Source of the DNA: Diphasiastrum complanatum
Lineage: Eukaryota > Streptophyta > Lycopodiopsida > Lycopodiales > Lycopodiaceae
DNA: 64,000 nt
NCBI GenBank assembly: GCA_029204225.1
Contig: CM055102.1
Coordinates: 17,504,223 to 17,568,222 of the forward strand
Direction of reading: 5' to 3'
A program made the translations under genes and the position numbers. Positions within the stretch are counted from its first letter, which is position 1, and each line of letters starts with the position of its first letter. Of this stretch, positions 53,482 to 64,000 are shown piece by piece. The notes beneath the pieces were generated by a model. That model was not told where the DNA came from. It did no database searches and saw only the letters and a list, made by a program, of their open reading frames with translations.

Positions 53482-53883
53482 CATTAGACGATACCTTGAT
53501 GGTGGTACGAGATCGATGATCTGCTGAATATGTTTGATTTTGATTCTAGAAGGATCTTCTTGGATCATGATTTGGTTGAAGAGTGTTTCTTCAGAGATGA
53601 GAAGGATAGTGGATTGTTGATCGATATTGATCTACTGGACTTGTTGGATCTGCTTGGATCTTAATCGTGTTGAGAGGTGAATGTGAAAAGATGAGGGGGC
53701 GTTAGAAGGGAAAAGAAAAAATGATGAGAATTCTAAAGAAGATGAGCTTTTCATCATCATTTTTATAGGCCTTCTAAAATGCAGATGAGAGAGAGAATGG
53801 CAAGAATGGCAAGAGCAAGCATATTGCGTCTATTCTAAAAAAATCGAAAAACATAAAAACATAAAATTAGAAAGTCAAATCAC

Positions 53884-54250
53884 CTCTTTGATTGAACAAA
53901 TGAAGCTGGAGAACATAATTGGGTCCAAAGAGTTGAACAATTGACTATTGGCTCATTTCTAAAACTTTTTGACTCTATGTTAAGTTGCCTTTATTTATTT
54001 TTGCAAGTAGCTTGACTTTACAGTGGATTTATTTGAGTCGTGCCTCATGAATTTCTTACTTTGCTTAATCAAAATTAATTGCTTTTTTCTTTTAATGCTT
54101 TCCAGAATTGCAACAACCAACACTTCGTGTAGTAGTACAAGTGCACCAATATGCATTGTTTGACTTTATCTAATTACATAATTTACAAAATTGAGGTTGT
54201 GAGAGCTCTCAATATTTTTTACATGCTTGTGCATGGGCAGTTGCATGGTG
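53884..54250 (+). repeat. Repeat C, copy 2
   Basis: About 367 bp with the same landmarks as copy 1 and several short deletions. Confidence 0.85.
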
Positions 54251-55040
54251 TTGGAATGGCCAACGGCTTGTGATTTGCTAGTCCTTAACACGTAGGTCCA
54301 GACTCAGTTTGGATGATAATGATTAAAGGCAAACATTTGCCTAGCTCACATAAGTCCAAATGGAGTGTGATTTTTTAGCGAGCATTTTGGCAGTTTTGGC
54401 GAGCTTTTCCCAAGCATGTTTTGAATATCTTTTCCCAATCCAAGAATGAGTAGAAGATTCCATTATTGATCAAGCCAAGACGATTCCAAACAAATTAGAG
54501 TTAACTTGGTAGCCACCCATTTGATCATAGGGTAATGCATGGACCAAGCATTAGCACACAATTCTGGTAATAATTAATAGTGAAAGATGAAAGATAAATT
54601 TAAAAATATTGTAAAACAACACCTTACCAAAAGAGTAAAATAAATTTCTTGCTGCAATTGGCAAATCGATATTGAATGCATGATATTTTCTTTTTAAATG
54701 TTAAAGGCATCGTTGTATCCATACCTTTTTTAGTTAAAGACAACAATATGTTTTAGAGGCTTAAAAATTGTTGTGTAAAAGGAATGGACTCAATGTAAGG
54801 ATTGTTTTATTTAAGAACCATTGATGCACGATCGAAACCACACAAACAGAAAAATTGCATTTTGTAACAACTCATAGAACGTTGTTTATTGGATACCATA
54901 CCAAATGTTTGTAAAAGAGTCTTTGTTTAGACCCACCAAAAAACCGCAAAAAAAACACCACTGCAAAGTGCATTATGAATCATACATCATGTTTCAACTC
55001 TCAAAGGACTTGAAAAAACTATGGAGAGAAGAAAAGAAAT
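54251..55040. other. Gene-free stretch between repeat C copies
   Basis: Nothing recognisable; AT-rich. The gap between copies 1 and 2 (53482-53883) is likewise without a gene. Confidence 0.4.
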
Positions 55041-55333
55041 AAGTTAACATGCCTTTATTTATTTTTGCAAGTAGCTTGACTTTGTAATGCTTTTTAGCTT
55101 TTCTACTTGAGTCGTGGTACAATAATCCCCTACTTTGCTTCAAGGCGCATTTTATCAAATTAGTTGTTTCTCTCTTGTAATGCTTCATGGCGTTGCAGCT
55201 ATTAACACTTAGTGCAGTACAAGTGCAATGTTATGCAGTGTTTGACATATTTAATTACATAACGTACAAAATTGAGGCTATGAGAGCTCTCAATATTTAT
55301 TTACATGCTTGTGCACTAGACATTTTGCATGGG
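55041..55333 (+). repeat. Repeat C, copy 3 (5'-truncated)
   Basis: About 293 bp matching copies 1 and 2 from the AAGTTAAC.TGCCTTTATTT part to the end; the first 100 bp are missing. Confidence 0.85.
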
Positions 55334-57496
55334 CCTGGAGATGGCCAACGCTGCCCACATGCACATATGGTCTAACCCAAAAAAATCAACAAAAAGCTGT
55401 AGAAAACTAGCAAATATATAATAAAATCACACCATATGTGAAAATCACAATAAATCGTAAAAATAAACAATAAAAATAAAAATCACACGTGCACATTACA
55501 CAGGTGAAGCCTCGAGGGCCTTAGGCCTTTTGCCCTAATAGGACTTTGCCCAAGGCAACCACACCTCCCAAGGCAAGAGGCCCTCAACCCAAAGCCTTCG
55601 CGCCCCCCACATGAAGATGAGGGAGAGAGTTCAAGTAGCAAGCTATGCTTTATTATTGCTTGGTTTTGATGAGGATGTGATACTACTAGCCAAAGATAGA
55701 ACATATCTTTAAAGTTATTTAGACACAAATTTTCTCAACACTTGTATGATACTCAATGTAAGCAAGACTAAAGTATTGGTGTATTGGTAGTTGACTTAAA
55801 AATCAAACGCAAATTATTAAATATAATAGAACGTATTTGAAGATAATCCAAGTTGACAAAAAAATTTGGGACTGAGAATTGAAATGAAATTTTTTGAATT
55901 GGAAAGTACGATGAGATTTAGAAGCTTTTTTCCTCACGTAAAAACCTGCAGGTTTTTTTGCAGTTCATTTAACTGTTGCCTTAAATGGCATAATATTTTA
56001 CTTTTGGAAATTATGAGCAATAAATACCTTACAGATTAGTAAGGTATCTTTGCTATTTTTAGAAATATCAAGAAACACCTTACAATGGTGTAAGATTCAC
56101 TTACTATTTATAGTAAGTTGCACAATTTGAAATTGCTATTTTCGGAAGTGTTATTTCTAAAATAGAATTTTTTTTTAAAAAAACCCTGCAGGTGTTTTAC
56201 GCAGGGGAAGGCCCCTGCCCTGGGACCTTCCCCCTTACGTAAAACAAGTCCAGAAAAGTACCATCATGGACCTATAAGATGAGGAGCTCTTTGTTCAGAA
56301 TCTTAGTCTAGTCAACAAACCTCTATAAATGTCAAGTTTGGGGTCCAAGTTTAGACAAATAAGTTTGGAAGGAAATTAAAGAGTAGATTTTATTTTTTAT
56401 AAAGGAAATATATACTACTAGTTGGCCTCATGCTTTTAGAAGGGGGCGCACTATACTTATCTTGCACTACATCAACCAAATAAAAAAACTTAATCCAAAG
56501 AGAATTTCATGTAAGATGATGCAAACCACTTTGAAAAGAGGATGGTACAAACTTCAAATAAGATATTACTTTATTAGTTGGAGATGGACACGAAAAAAAG
56601 ATCTTTTAGATGATAGGGGTATTTTCACACACAAGGGAACAAATTTCATCCTGAAAAATGGACTTACCCTCCACAGCTAAACCCCCGCACTAATTGGTCT
56701 CACATAGGACAGAACTTCAACTTCAAGTGGTCTTAATTTGAATTTGGATAATGTGGAAAGGAATCTAATTGGATAAGGGACCTAGACTCAGCCTTCACTC
56801 CCCTAGCATGTGCACTTATCCCATGTCAACATTATTTTTGGCACCTAAGGGTAAGTAGATTCATGTGTCAAAAAGGGAGGCGGGGGGTTGTGCACTTAAA
56901 GTAGCCTCAACCAATGAAAGCGGAATATTTGGGCCCTCTCCCACTTGAACCGCTCCTATTTTAAAAAAATTCTTAAGCTACTTATCAAACAAAATATTCT
57001 AGAGAAGATTCAACAAAACCTAGAGAAGAAGATGGTCTCTTATTGAAAGAGAATAAACCTCGTGATTATATACGCAACACAAGAATAAATGTGAGGAAGT
57101 ATCTACATTTCTAAATAGCACCCTATTTGCAAAATCAAAACGAGTTTTCGTGATTTGAAGACAGAGGCAGGAAGGGATAAAATGATTTATTAGATAAGAC
57201 AAAAACTGCACCCATGGTGATAGTCTTGAGGTGGAAAACAAATAGCATCTAAATTTTGAATACAATGCAAAACATTCATCTTAGGAAAGCGCGTCTTCCT
57301 TGGTTCAAGACCTCAAAATTTTGATACTTTGTTTACATAGCGAGCAAGTAGAGTAAGAAGTTTATTAAAGACATGCTTGCGTAGATTAAAAAAAAGACAT
57401 GCTTAGGTTTTCTTTGTATTCTTGAAGCACCTCTAGAAGCACAATTTTCATATGAATTTTACAGCTAGAATTTTGTGTGAGCATTCTTCTCTCAAT
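55334..57496. other. Gene-free stretch with GC-rich hairpin modules
   Basis: No gene. It includes a GC-rich module at about 55485-55612 (AAGGC.A..GGCC phrases) that resembles another at 57803-57925, and a strong hairpin at 56194-56245. Confidence 0.45.
56194..56245. repeat. GC-rich hairpin
   Basis: GTTTTACGCAGGGGAAGG (56194-56211) pairs with CCTTCCCCCTTACGTAAAAC (56226-56245) around a 14-base loop, with a 2-base bulge. ACGCAGGGGAAGGC also occurs at about 57825. It may be a miniature foldback element. Confidence 0.7.
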
Positions 57497-57664
57497 CCTC
57501 AAGTGGACAATCGACAACCAATGATGGGCTACCACATAGCAGATGCACATAGCACAAAATCCTCAAGTGGACAGCCAACAACCAATGATGTGCTACCATA
57601 TAGCACATGTACATAATGGCGGAATGAGCATCTGCTATGTGGCAACCCATCATTGGCTGTCCAC
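57497..57664. repeat. Direct and inverted repeat cluster
   Basis: Units from about 57497 and 57560 share TCCTCAAGTGGACA and ACAACCAATGATG in direct order; 57628-57664 is the reverse complement of 57503-57546 with small differences. A stem of about 37 bp can form. Confidence 0.8.
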
Positions 57665-57802
57665 ATACACATTCCATCAAATTCTTTTTTTTTAAATGTT
57701 AAAGACTTGCACTAAAAATTTGAAAACCGAAAAAAAAAACCCTTAAAATATAGAATCTAAAAAAAAATGCTGAAATTTTTTTGGAAGAAAAATTGTGCCC
57801 AA

Positions 57803-57925
57803 CTTCACACGTGTGGCATTACGCAGGGGAAGGCACTGTTCCCCTCGGGCCTTTTGCCTGCTTTGGCACACGACCTTGGGTGGTGTGCCCTCCCAAGGCG
57901 AAAGGCCTTTGAGGGAGGGCACATT
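57803..57925. repeat. GC-rich module with G-box
   Basis: Starts TTCACACGTGTGG, then GCAGGGGAAGGC and CCCTCCCAAGGCGAAAGGCC; similar phrases occur at 55485-55612. Non-coding. Confidence 0.5.
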
Positions 57926-58075
57926 ACACTTAGCATGATGTTGTAATTTTGACTATGATAGTATTGAAAGCTAGAAAATATTGTAAGAATTTGCAGCTAA
58001 AAAGAGCAGCTCTGGAAATTGTAATGTGTATATTCTTTGTCCCATAGCTCTTGTTGGGTCCCAAGTGCACATTAA

Positions 58076-58078
<3 letters not shown>

Positions 58079-58112
<34 letters not shown>
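58079..58112. repeat. (TC)n microsatellite
   Basis: About 17 TC units. Confidence 0.95.
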
Positions 58113-58115
<3 letters not shown>

Positions 58116-58152
58116 TGACATTCTTTGCAGTTTTTGCATCGTTGCCCTAAAA

Positions 58153-58672
58153 TTCCCACCATGAAACCTATTTTCATATTAACAAATTCTCTCTACTAAA
58201 AAACCTCTTTTGATTCCAAGCATCTTTCCCAGGATTGGAAATAGAAGTTTCCAATAGCATGCATGAATGCATGCAATTGACACATAGCCAAAACCACAAT
58301 TAGCAATACCTCACTTATGGTCAAGATAAGTCAATGGTCAATATAATGCTTATGGTCAAGGTAAGTCAAAACCCTAATTTTAAACTTCCCACCATAAACC
58401 TTGTTTCTTATTAACAAATTCTCTCTCTTAAAAAAACCTCTTTTGATTCCAAGCATCTCCCAAGATTGGAAATAGAAGTTTCCAAGAGCATGAATGCATG
58501 CAATTGACACCTAGCCAAAACCTTAATTAGCAATATTTCGCCCATGCAATTGACACCTAGTCAAAACCATAATTAGCAATACTTCACTTATGGTCAAGAT
58601 AAGTCAATGGTCAAAACCATAATTAGCAATGCTTATGGTCAAGATAAGTCAAAACCCTAATTTTCGAACGGA
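58153..58672. repeat. Tandem duplication of about 233 bp
   Basis: Copy 1 at 58153-58384 and copy 2 at 58386-58672 both run from TTCCCACCAT.AAACCT through CCTCTTTTGATTCCAAGCAT to AAACCCTAATTTT. Copy 2 has a further internal duplication of the CAATTGACACCTAG segment. It lies downstream of the PPR gene. Confidence 0.85.
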
Positions 58673-58852
58673 CGAATCAAAACACGGGAATCACGTTTTG
58701 CTTTTTCTCCACATGGCCTGGCTACCAATCTTCATTGTCGTGCAAAAGAGTCAGGCTAGCACATAACCTCCCTTCTCATCTGCTAGGAAAACCTGGTGCA
58801 GTCTAAACATGGCATGCATAATTCTAAATTTGAACTTGCATCTACTCAGAAT

Positions 58853-60973
58853 TTAGCATCTATCCATGTTCGCCCTGTGACCTGTCTCTTTGTATGCATG
58901 CCTTTCTTTCATCCTCATCTCCTGAATGTTTGTTTTATCACTCCACTTGCCAGCAGCTGCATATATGTTTGATAGCAGCACATAGGCCGAGGCATTCTCA
59001 GGGTCCAGCTCAATGACTTTCTTTGCAATACGTTCAGCCATTTCCACGTTTCCATGAACCCTGCAAGCACCCAGCAAAGCCCTCCATAGAGACAGATCAG
59101 GCTGACAGACTAGTGTCTTGATCATCTTCTCTGCTTCTACTAATCTGCCTCTTCGGCCAAGCAGGTCAACCAAGCAGCAGAAGTGATCTGCAGTTGGCAA
59201 AATGCCGTAAATTGCACTTAATGAGTCAAAAAGATAGCAACCCTCATCAAGGAAGCCTGCATGACTACAGGCTGAGAGAACGCATACCAAAGTGGTGATG
59301 TCCATGTCCACCTTTGCACGGCACATCTGGTCAAACTTTTGAAGAGCCTCTTTTGCAAGCCCATTCATGGCATATCCGCCAATAATAGCACTCCAAGATA
59401 TAACATCATGCATTGGTAAACTATTGAATACTCTGCATGCATCCTCTATGCTCCCACATTTTGAATACATATTGACTAAACAATGGCCCACAATAGCATC
59501 TGAATGACAGCCATTTCTGATTACAAGACAGTGAACAAATCTACCTTCTTCTAGAGCCGCTATACTAGCACATGCATTTAGCAAACTCATAAAAGTCACA
59601 CTGTTTGGCTGCACCTCACTGTGCTGCATCTGTGCAAAGAGTTCTAACGCCTTGTCTTCATGCTCAGCATTAACATACGCCATAAGCATGGTATTCCAAG
59701 AAACTAAATCATGTGTTTCCATCCCCTCAAAAACGCTTTTTGCATCCACTATGCTACCACATTTGCTATACATGTCAATTAAACAGTTTCCTATAAAGAC
59801 ATTCAATTTGACACCACTGTTAGAGATCTGCTCGTGGACACGCCTACCGTCTTGCAATGCCCGTGCATCAGCACATGCAGTGATGATTCCCACATAGGTG
59901 ATACTGTCTGGTTCATATTTTTCCCACTTCATACATCGATACAATTCCAATGCCTCGACTGCTTTGCCACACTTAACATATCCCAAAATCATGGCATTCC
60001 AAGACACTAGATCCAGTTTAAAACTGCTGTTAAAAACTCTGCAAGCATCCTCTATGCTCCCACATTTAGCATACATGTCAAGCAAGCAATTCTGGACAAA
60101 CATGTCAGACTCGTACCCTTTTTCAATTGCATGTGCATGGATGCGTCTGCCTTCTTCCAGTTCTTGCATACGAGTACATGCCGTCAGGACACTAACAAAG
60201 GTAACGCTATCTGGCTCCAAGCCTTCCAGCAGCATTTGTTGAAACAGTACCACTGCCTTATTCTCATTTTCACATTTGACATAAGTCGCAATCATGGCAT
60301 TCCATGAGATTAGATCATGTCCGGGCATTTTGTTGAATATGCTGCAGGAATCCTCCAAGCTCTCACATTTCCCGAACATGTCTATTAAGCAGTTTTCTAC
60401 GATAATTCCAGGCTTACCCCTCATCTTATGAATGAACAGTGCATGGACACGTCTGCCCTCTTCTACTGCCCTTATGCTAGCACAAGCTTTGAGGACACCT
60501 ACAAATATGAAGCTGTCCAACTTTGCTCCCTCCCGCAGCATTTGGTGAAATAAGTTTAATGCCTTCTTCGCCTGCCCACACTTCACATAACCAGTAATTA
60601 TACCACTACAGACAACCATATCCAGTGATTGCATTCTGTTGAGCACATTGCAAGCATCCTCTATGCTCAGGCACTTTCCATACAAGTCAACTAGACAACT
60701 GTCAACATACACATCTGAGTCGAGTCCATATTGAATAATCTGAGCATGGATACGCCTTCCTTCTTCCAGTAACCGTAATCGAATGCATGCCTTAAGGACC
60801 CGAACAAATGTGATCTTATCTGAGTTTATACGTTCCACTTGCATCTGCCAAAACATTTGCACAGCCTTCTTATCTTGCCCGTCCTTTACATACTTCGAAA
60901 TATTGCTATTCCAAGCGACAACACTTCGTGGTACCAGACCTCGCGATTCAGCAGCCAAAGCGGAAATAAACAT
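58853..60973 (-). CDS. PPR protein, PLS class with E domain
   Basis: 706 codons, one exon. The protein is built of PPR motifs in P-L-S order almost throughout, about 16-17 of them. P-type units read VSWNAMI.GYVKCG..., L-type units PDS.TFV.VL.AC...LEEGRRIHA, S-type units NCL.DMY.KCGSIEDACRVF. After the last unit an E-type domain is seen: LWRALLGACRVHGNVEMAE, AYVLLSNIYAAAGKW. Proteins of this class bind single-stranded RNA in plastids or mitochondria, usually at C-to-U editing sites. No transit peptide is obvious: PPR motifs start by residue 18, and the frame is open for 26 codons upstream of the ATG to a stop at 61054-61052, so an upstream exon could supply one. The C-terminus ends HAYKETGHRANMDRC; a 7-base insertion near 58874-58883 appears to have shifted the frame out of an E+-like ETGRTWI. 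No DYW domain follows in any frame. Confidence 0.92.
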   Translation of the reverse strand: MFISALAAESRGLVPRSVVAWNSNISKYVKDGQDKKAVQMFWQMQVERINSDKITFVRVLKACIRLRLLEEGRRIHAQIIQYGLDSDVYVDSCLVDLYGKCLSIEDACNVLNRMQSLDMVVCSGIITGYVKCGQAKKALNLFHQMLREGAKLDSFIFVGVLKACASIRAVEEGRRVHALFIHKMRGKPGIIVENCLIDMFGKCESLEDSCSIFNKMPGHDLISWNAMIATYVKCENENKAVVLFQQMLLEGLEPDSVTFVSVLTACTRMQELEEGRRIHAHAIEKGYESDMFVQNCLLDMYAKCGSIEDACRVFNSSFKLDLVSWNAMILGYVKCGKAVEALELYRCMKWEKYEPDSITYVGIITACADARALQDGRRVHEQISNSGVKLNVFIGNCLIDMYSKCGSIVDAKSVFEGMETHDLVSWNTMLMAYVNAEHEDKALELFAQMQHSEVQPNSVTFMSLLNACASIAALEEGRFVHCLVIRNGCHSDAIVGHCLVNMYSKCGSIEDACRVFNSLPMHDVISWSAIIGGYAMNGLAKEALQKFDQMCRAKVDMDITTLVCVLSACSHAGFLDEGCYLFDSLSAIYGILPTADHFCCLVDLLGRRGRLVEAEKMIKTLVCQPDLSLWRALLGACRVHGNVEMAERIAKKVIELDPENASAYVLLSNIYAAAGKWSDKTNIQEMRMKERHAYKETGHRANMDRC

Positions 60974-62355
60974 GTGTGGTGTTGAATGCTTGTCAATCGA
61001 AAGTACCTCGTTTTTTTCTCTGTGCTTGAAATTAGGAGAACCTGCATATGTCTAGTGAAAAATAAGGAATGTCCAGCTCGTTAGATTGGGATGCACATCT
61101 GCCAGTATTGGCCAACTTCACCACTTTTGCAATGAGGTGATAAGATTCACCTTCTTGGACGTATAATTCCTCCTCTCTGAAATTTTTAAGAAGAATGTAC
61201 ATTCAAGCAGTTCTGCATCTGCTATAAAGCCTGTCACAAACCACGTGAAACCTTTGGTCCCTGGTTCTATTTTTTAATTGGCCTGAAGACAATGACTATG
61301 ATCTGTCAAGAACATATTAGACCTTTCTGATTTGCTGGCTTGAACTTTAGGAGAGCCTGAGACCATTAGCATTCAAATTAGCAAGCAAAAGATGACCAAT
61401 ACCCAGTTGAGCTCTTTTGCAACTAGTGTTGATGGACTCCCGGAAGGTTAATTCTTCGGTTTCGAGTATCATTTTGAACTTGATGTGCTTAAAATGGGAA
61501 TAGTTTTTTGGTATCTGTGCAGTCAATAAATGTTGGAAGTTACATATCAATAGAGTAAACTAGAAGAAAATAGAACAGCATCACTGCAACAAAACAAAGA
61601 ATTGAAAGAAGACCTTACATGAGAGAGCATTTTGCCATGCCATGGAGTTACAGAACATTGCAAACAGAGCAGTCCCCTCAGTCTAACCATCCTGCATACC
61701 AGTAGTGCAAATGCTTTTGTCTCATATTCTGGACAATGTCGGGTCGTAGTGTGTCATAAGATTCGTAAACCTTGATCTGCCTGCTCAGGGATGTAGCTCC
61801 AAAAGGGCCTAAAACGTTCCCAAAGATACTTGATGGTGATGTTAAGAATCTGAATCTATTTTGTTGAAGTGAAAAGACAAAGCTCACAAAAAGCAGCTGA
61901 ACAAGATGATAATATCTTACACTTCTCACAAATGCAACATGTAACACCTGCATCATGCCACCTTCACCACCTATGTGGCATTACCAAGTTACAAAATAAC
62001 TGGATTAAATAAAACAGGCCTGGATGAATGGCTTTTATCATGCTTTAATATATTCCTTCTGACTGCTATTGAGGAAACAGAAGGATTTGCATGTACCACT
62101 GTACGATATGATGATAACTTTTTGCAACATAATTGAACAAACTGACATGACACTCACTGACTTTATATCAGATTAAGCTTGACCTACAATCCACTCTAAG
62201 CATGTCAATGTGCCAAATAGTTTACTATGAGTATTGTTACCAAGACCAGCCCTAAAACATTTTAGGGCTTCTTGGCTCCAGAAAATTTTATGTCATTTAA
62301 GATTATCAATAATTTTCTTGCAACAAAATGGTATCTCGCATTTGTGATAATGGTT

Positions 62356-62360
<5 letters not shown>
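60974..62360. other. PPR upstream region, no gene seen
   Basis: 1.4 kb containing the promoter or 5' exon of the PPR gene at its left end. No clear TATA box or exon could be fixed. The short minus frames here have no recognisable motif. Confidence 0.4.

Positions 62361-62404
<44 letters not shown>
62361..62404. repeat. (TC)n microsatellite
   Basis: About 22 TC units, followed at 62450 by a T-run and GAGAGAGAG. Confidence 0.95.
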
Positions 62405-62409
<5 letters not shown>

Positions 62410-63485
62410 CACCTCTCTTTTTTGCTCTTGGATTATAAAACACCTTTTTTTTTTGAGAGAGAGCATAGTCTTTTTGTGACTGAGCTATGGTGGAGGGAGG
62501 GAGAGGAGGAATGGCGGTGGGATGCATTGGATTGTGAACAAACTATTATGGAGGCAATGTGAGAATTTGAAGGCTTGAAAAGATGGGAGTGATGGACGGA
62601 CAAAAGAGAGAGGATGGGTAAGCAAGGAGCTAGCTGGGAGTGAACCTGCTCCTAGACCTTCAAGAACTGCCTGGATCTCCTCAAAAGATGAGCATTCTTC
62701 TCCTCATCCGAGTGATCCTCCTTTGTATCACCCTCCCCAAGAAATTTGTCATCTGAACTCTCCTCTAAATCCTCTTCAATAGACTTCTCAGCTGCAGCTA
62801 CTACATGAGACTATCGAGGAGGATGAGAGGTTGAAGCCTCTCCTTACTGCAGCTCCTCGAGTGCTGGGCACTGCACTATCCACATAGGGGATTGGAATTA
62901 GGATTGACAAGTTAAGACTTACAGTACTAACTAGTAACTACTAACTTATGGGTGGCAATTTTAAAACCTTTGTAATATTGATCTCATCAACATTCACCTG
63001 CAAAATTTACGTCACAAATCATGATTCACAATTCACATCATAATTTATGATTAAGATTCACGAATAACAATTCATAATTCACGATGCACATGTCAATTGA
63101 ATAACCAAAGAAAGCTCTCAAGGTGTTCTTTCCATTAAAGTGTAGCATCTTACAATAGCCAATGAGTGTAGCAATAGTACCAATCTTGGCTCATTTGAAT
63201 TTTGTTTAACATTCCATCACAAGGTACAAATACACCATATTTGTATTGGTGGGAATTGAAGTAAGGTTGTAAGGTGCAAATTAAGCTTATAAGGCCCCAA
63301 ATTCAAATTAGAGGCACAAAGGAATGCTATAAATAGAGGTCGTGCTAATTTGGAGGCTATTCTACATTTGCGCTTTTTGAATTCTTAGTGTTCTTGAAGC
63401 TTCTCTTTGAGAGCTTTCTTAGTGTAATTTGTGATTCATGTGCCTAAAATCACATGAGAGTTTTGATCATGCTCTAGATCAGACA
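62405..63485. other. Gene-free stretch
   Basis: No convincing gene. On the minus strand near 62820-62670 an open segment of about 45 codons is acidic (SIEEDLEESSDDKF), perhaps a coding scrap. At 62995-63090 phrases such as CATAATTCAC and GATTCAC repeat. Confidence 0.4.
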
Positions 63486-63605
63486 TGAGGGTCCGGGCAG
63501 GACGCGGGCTTTTCGCGTCCGCGTCCAACGCCCAGACCCGGACGCGTCCGACCCTCGGACGTAGGGTCAAATGTGTCTAATTTTTTTTTTTTTTGGACGC
63601 GTCCA
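63486..63605. repeat. CpG-rich palindromic patch
   Basis: GACGCGGGC...GCGTCCGCGTCC, CCGGACGCGTCCG (63537-63549) and GGACGCGTCC (63595-63604) lie within 120 bp of otherwise AT-rich DNA. The last two are palindromes. No frame of merit. Confidence 0.7.
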
Positions 63606-63818
63606 ACGTCCCGAACGCATTTTTCTAATTTAAAAAAAAAAACAGACAAAAGCGCGTGGGCAGCGAAACAGTCCACAGAACGTTCTGGGCCAGTGAGAGA
63701 GGAGAGAAAGAGGGCGGGAGAGAGAGCTATGGTGAGTGAGGGAGAGAGAGCTATGGTGGGTGAGGGAGAGCTATGGTGTGCATGTGGGTGGCTTATGGTG
63801 TGTGGGTGTTAGTTGATT

Positions 63819-63844
63819 TGTGTGTGCGTGTGTGTGTGTGGTGA

Positions 63845-63916
<72 letters not shown>

Positions 63917-63945
63917 TGTGTGTGTGTGTGTGTGCGTGTGTGTAC
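63819..63945. repeat. (TG)n-(AG)n-(TG)n compound microsatellite
   Basis: TG repeats (with a break near 63840), then AG repeats from about 63881 to 63912, then TG again to about 63945. Confidence 0.95.
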
Positions 63946-63967
63946 GAGACATGGTGTGTGTGAGTTT

Positions 63968-64000
63968 AAGGTTTAGGGTTTGCGTGCTTCGGTTTAGGGT
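63968..64000 (+). repeat. Telomere-like TTTAGGG motifs at the window edge
   Basis: GGTTTAGGGTTTG and CGGTTTAGGGT hold two copies of the plant telomere unit, the first preceded by a diverged unit. Too short to call a telomere; could be a telo-box (AAACCCTA on the minus strand) of a gene beyond the edge. Confidence 0.4.

Noticed and set aside
61678-61956. 92-codon minus frame upstream of the PPR gene
   Set aside because: No recognisable motif and no codon pattern that sets it apart; could be part of a transcribed leader but not supported.

Overview
This is land-plant nuclear DNA, AT-rich and dominated by retrotransposons. The plant signs are Copia and gypsy elements with plant-type tRNA primer sites, a Helitron-like rolling-circle element, a nuclear copy of plastid ndhI/ndhA DNA, and one PLS-type pentatricopeptide-repeat (PPR) gene. 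A fern or other seedless plant seems the best guess from the TE load and the PPR style, but the sequence does not prove this. Only the PPR gene at 58.9-61.0 kb looks like a host gene.

Layout. 0-1.9 kb: 5' end of a minus-strand Copia element (Copia-A: gag start, leader, primer site, LTR) sitting in an old gypsy LTR fragment. 2.2-5.2 kb: short shared repeat, then GC-rich repeat-filled DNA without a credible gene and a tRNA-like fold. 5.4-6.06 kb: gypsy-G1 LTR with long (GA)n tracts. 6.06-10.56 kb: no gene, but a decayed 25S rRNA piece and a foldback element. 10.6-12.3 kb: plastid-derived ndhI-ndhA DNA. 13.0-17.4 kb: decayed Helitron-like Rep/helicase gene followed by a separate, spliced, also decayed gene ending in a GIY-YIG nuclease domain; this pair is the most unusual feature of the window.

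17.8-29.0 kb: degenerate Copia-B (plus) split by a young, intact Copia-C (minus, 21338-27768; 655-bp LTRs, perfect 5-bp target duplication, one 1317-codon gag-pol frame). 29.7-39.2 kb: gypsy-G2 (minus; gag, an unrecognised 266-codon frame, leader, primer site, LTR) whose LTR is split by nearly intact Copia-D (plus, 33385-39115). 39.5-39.9 kb: CACTA transposase-region scrap. 41.0-42.8 kb: Copia-E reverse transcriptase/RNase H remnant. 43.7-45.65 kb: gypsy-G3 pol remnant fused to truncated Copia-F (45.65-48.85 kb), which itself lies inside Copia-G (48.85-51.97 kb).

52-58.7 kb: gene-free DNA with a three-copy dispersed repeat, foldbacks and tandem duplications. 58.85-60.97 kb: PPR gene (minus). 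61-64 kb: no credible gene; microsatellites, a CpG-rich palindromic patch and a short telomere-like motif at the edge.

The elements act independently. Retrotransposons copy by reverse transcription from tRNA primers and integrate by a DDE integrase; the Helitron-like element would use a rolling-circle nuclease/helicase; the PPR protein would bind organelle RNA. Names Copia-A to G and G1 to G3 are local labels.
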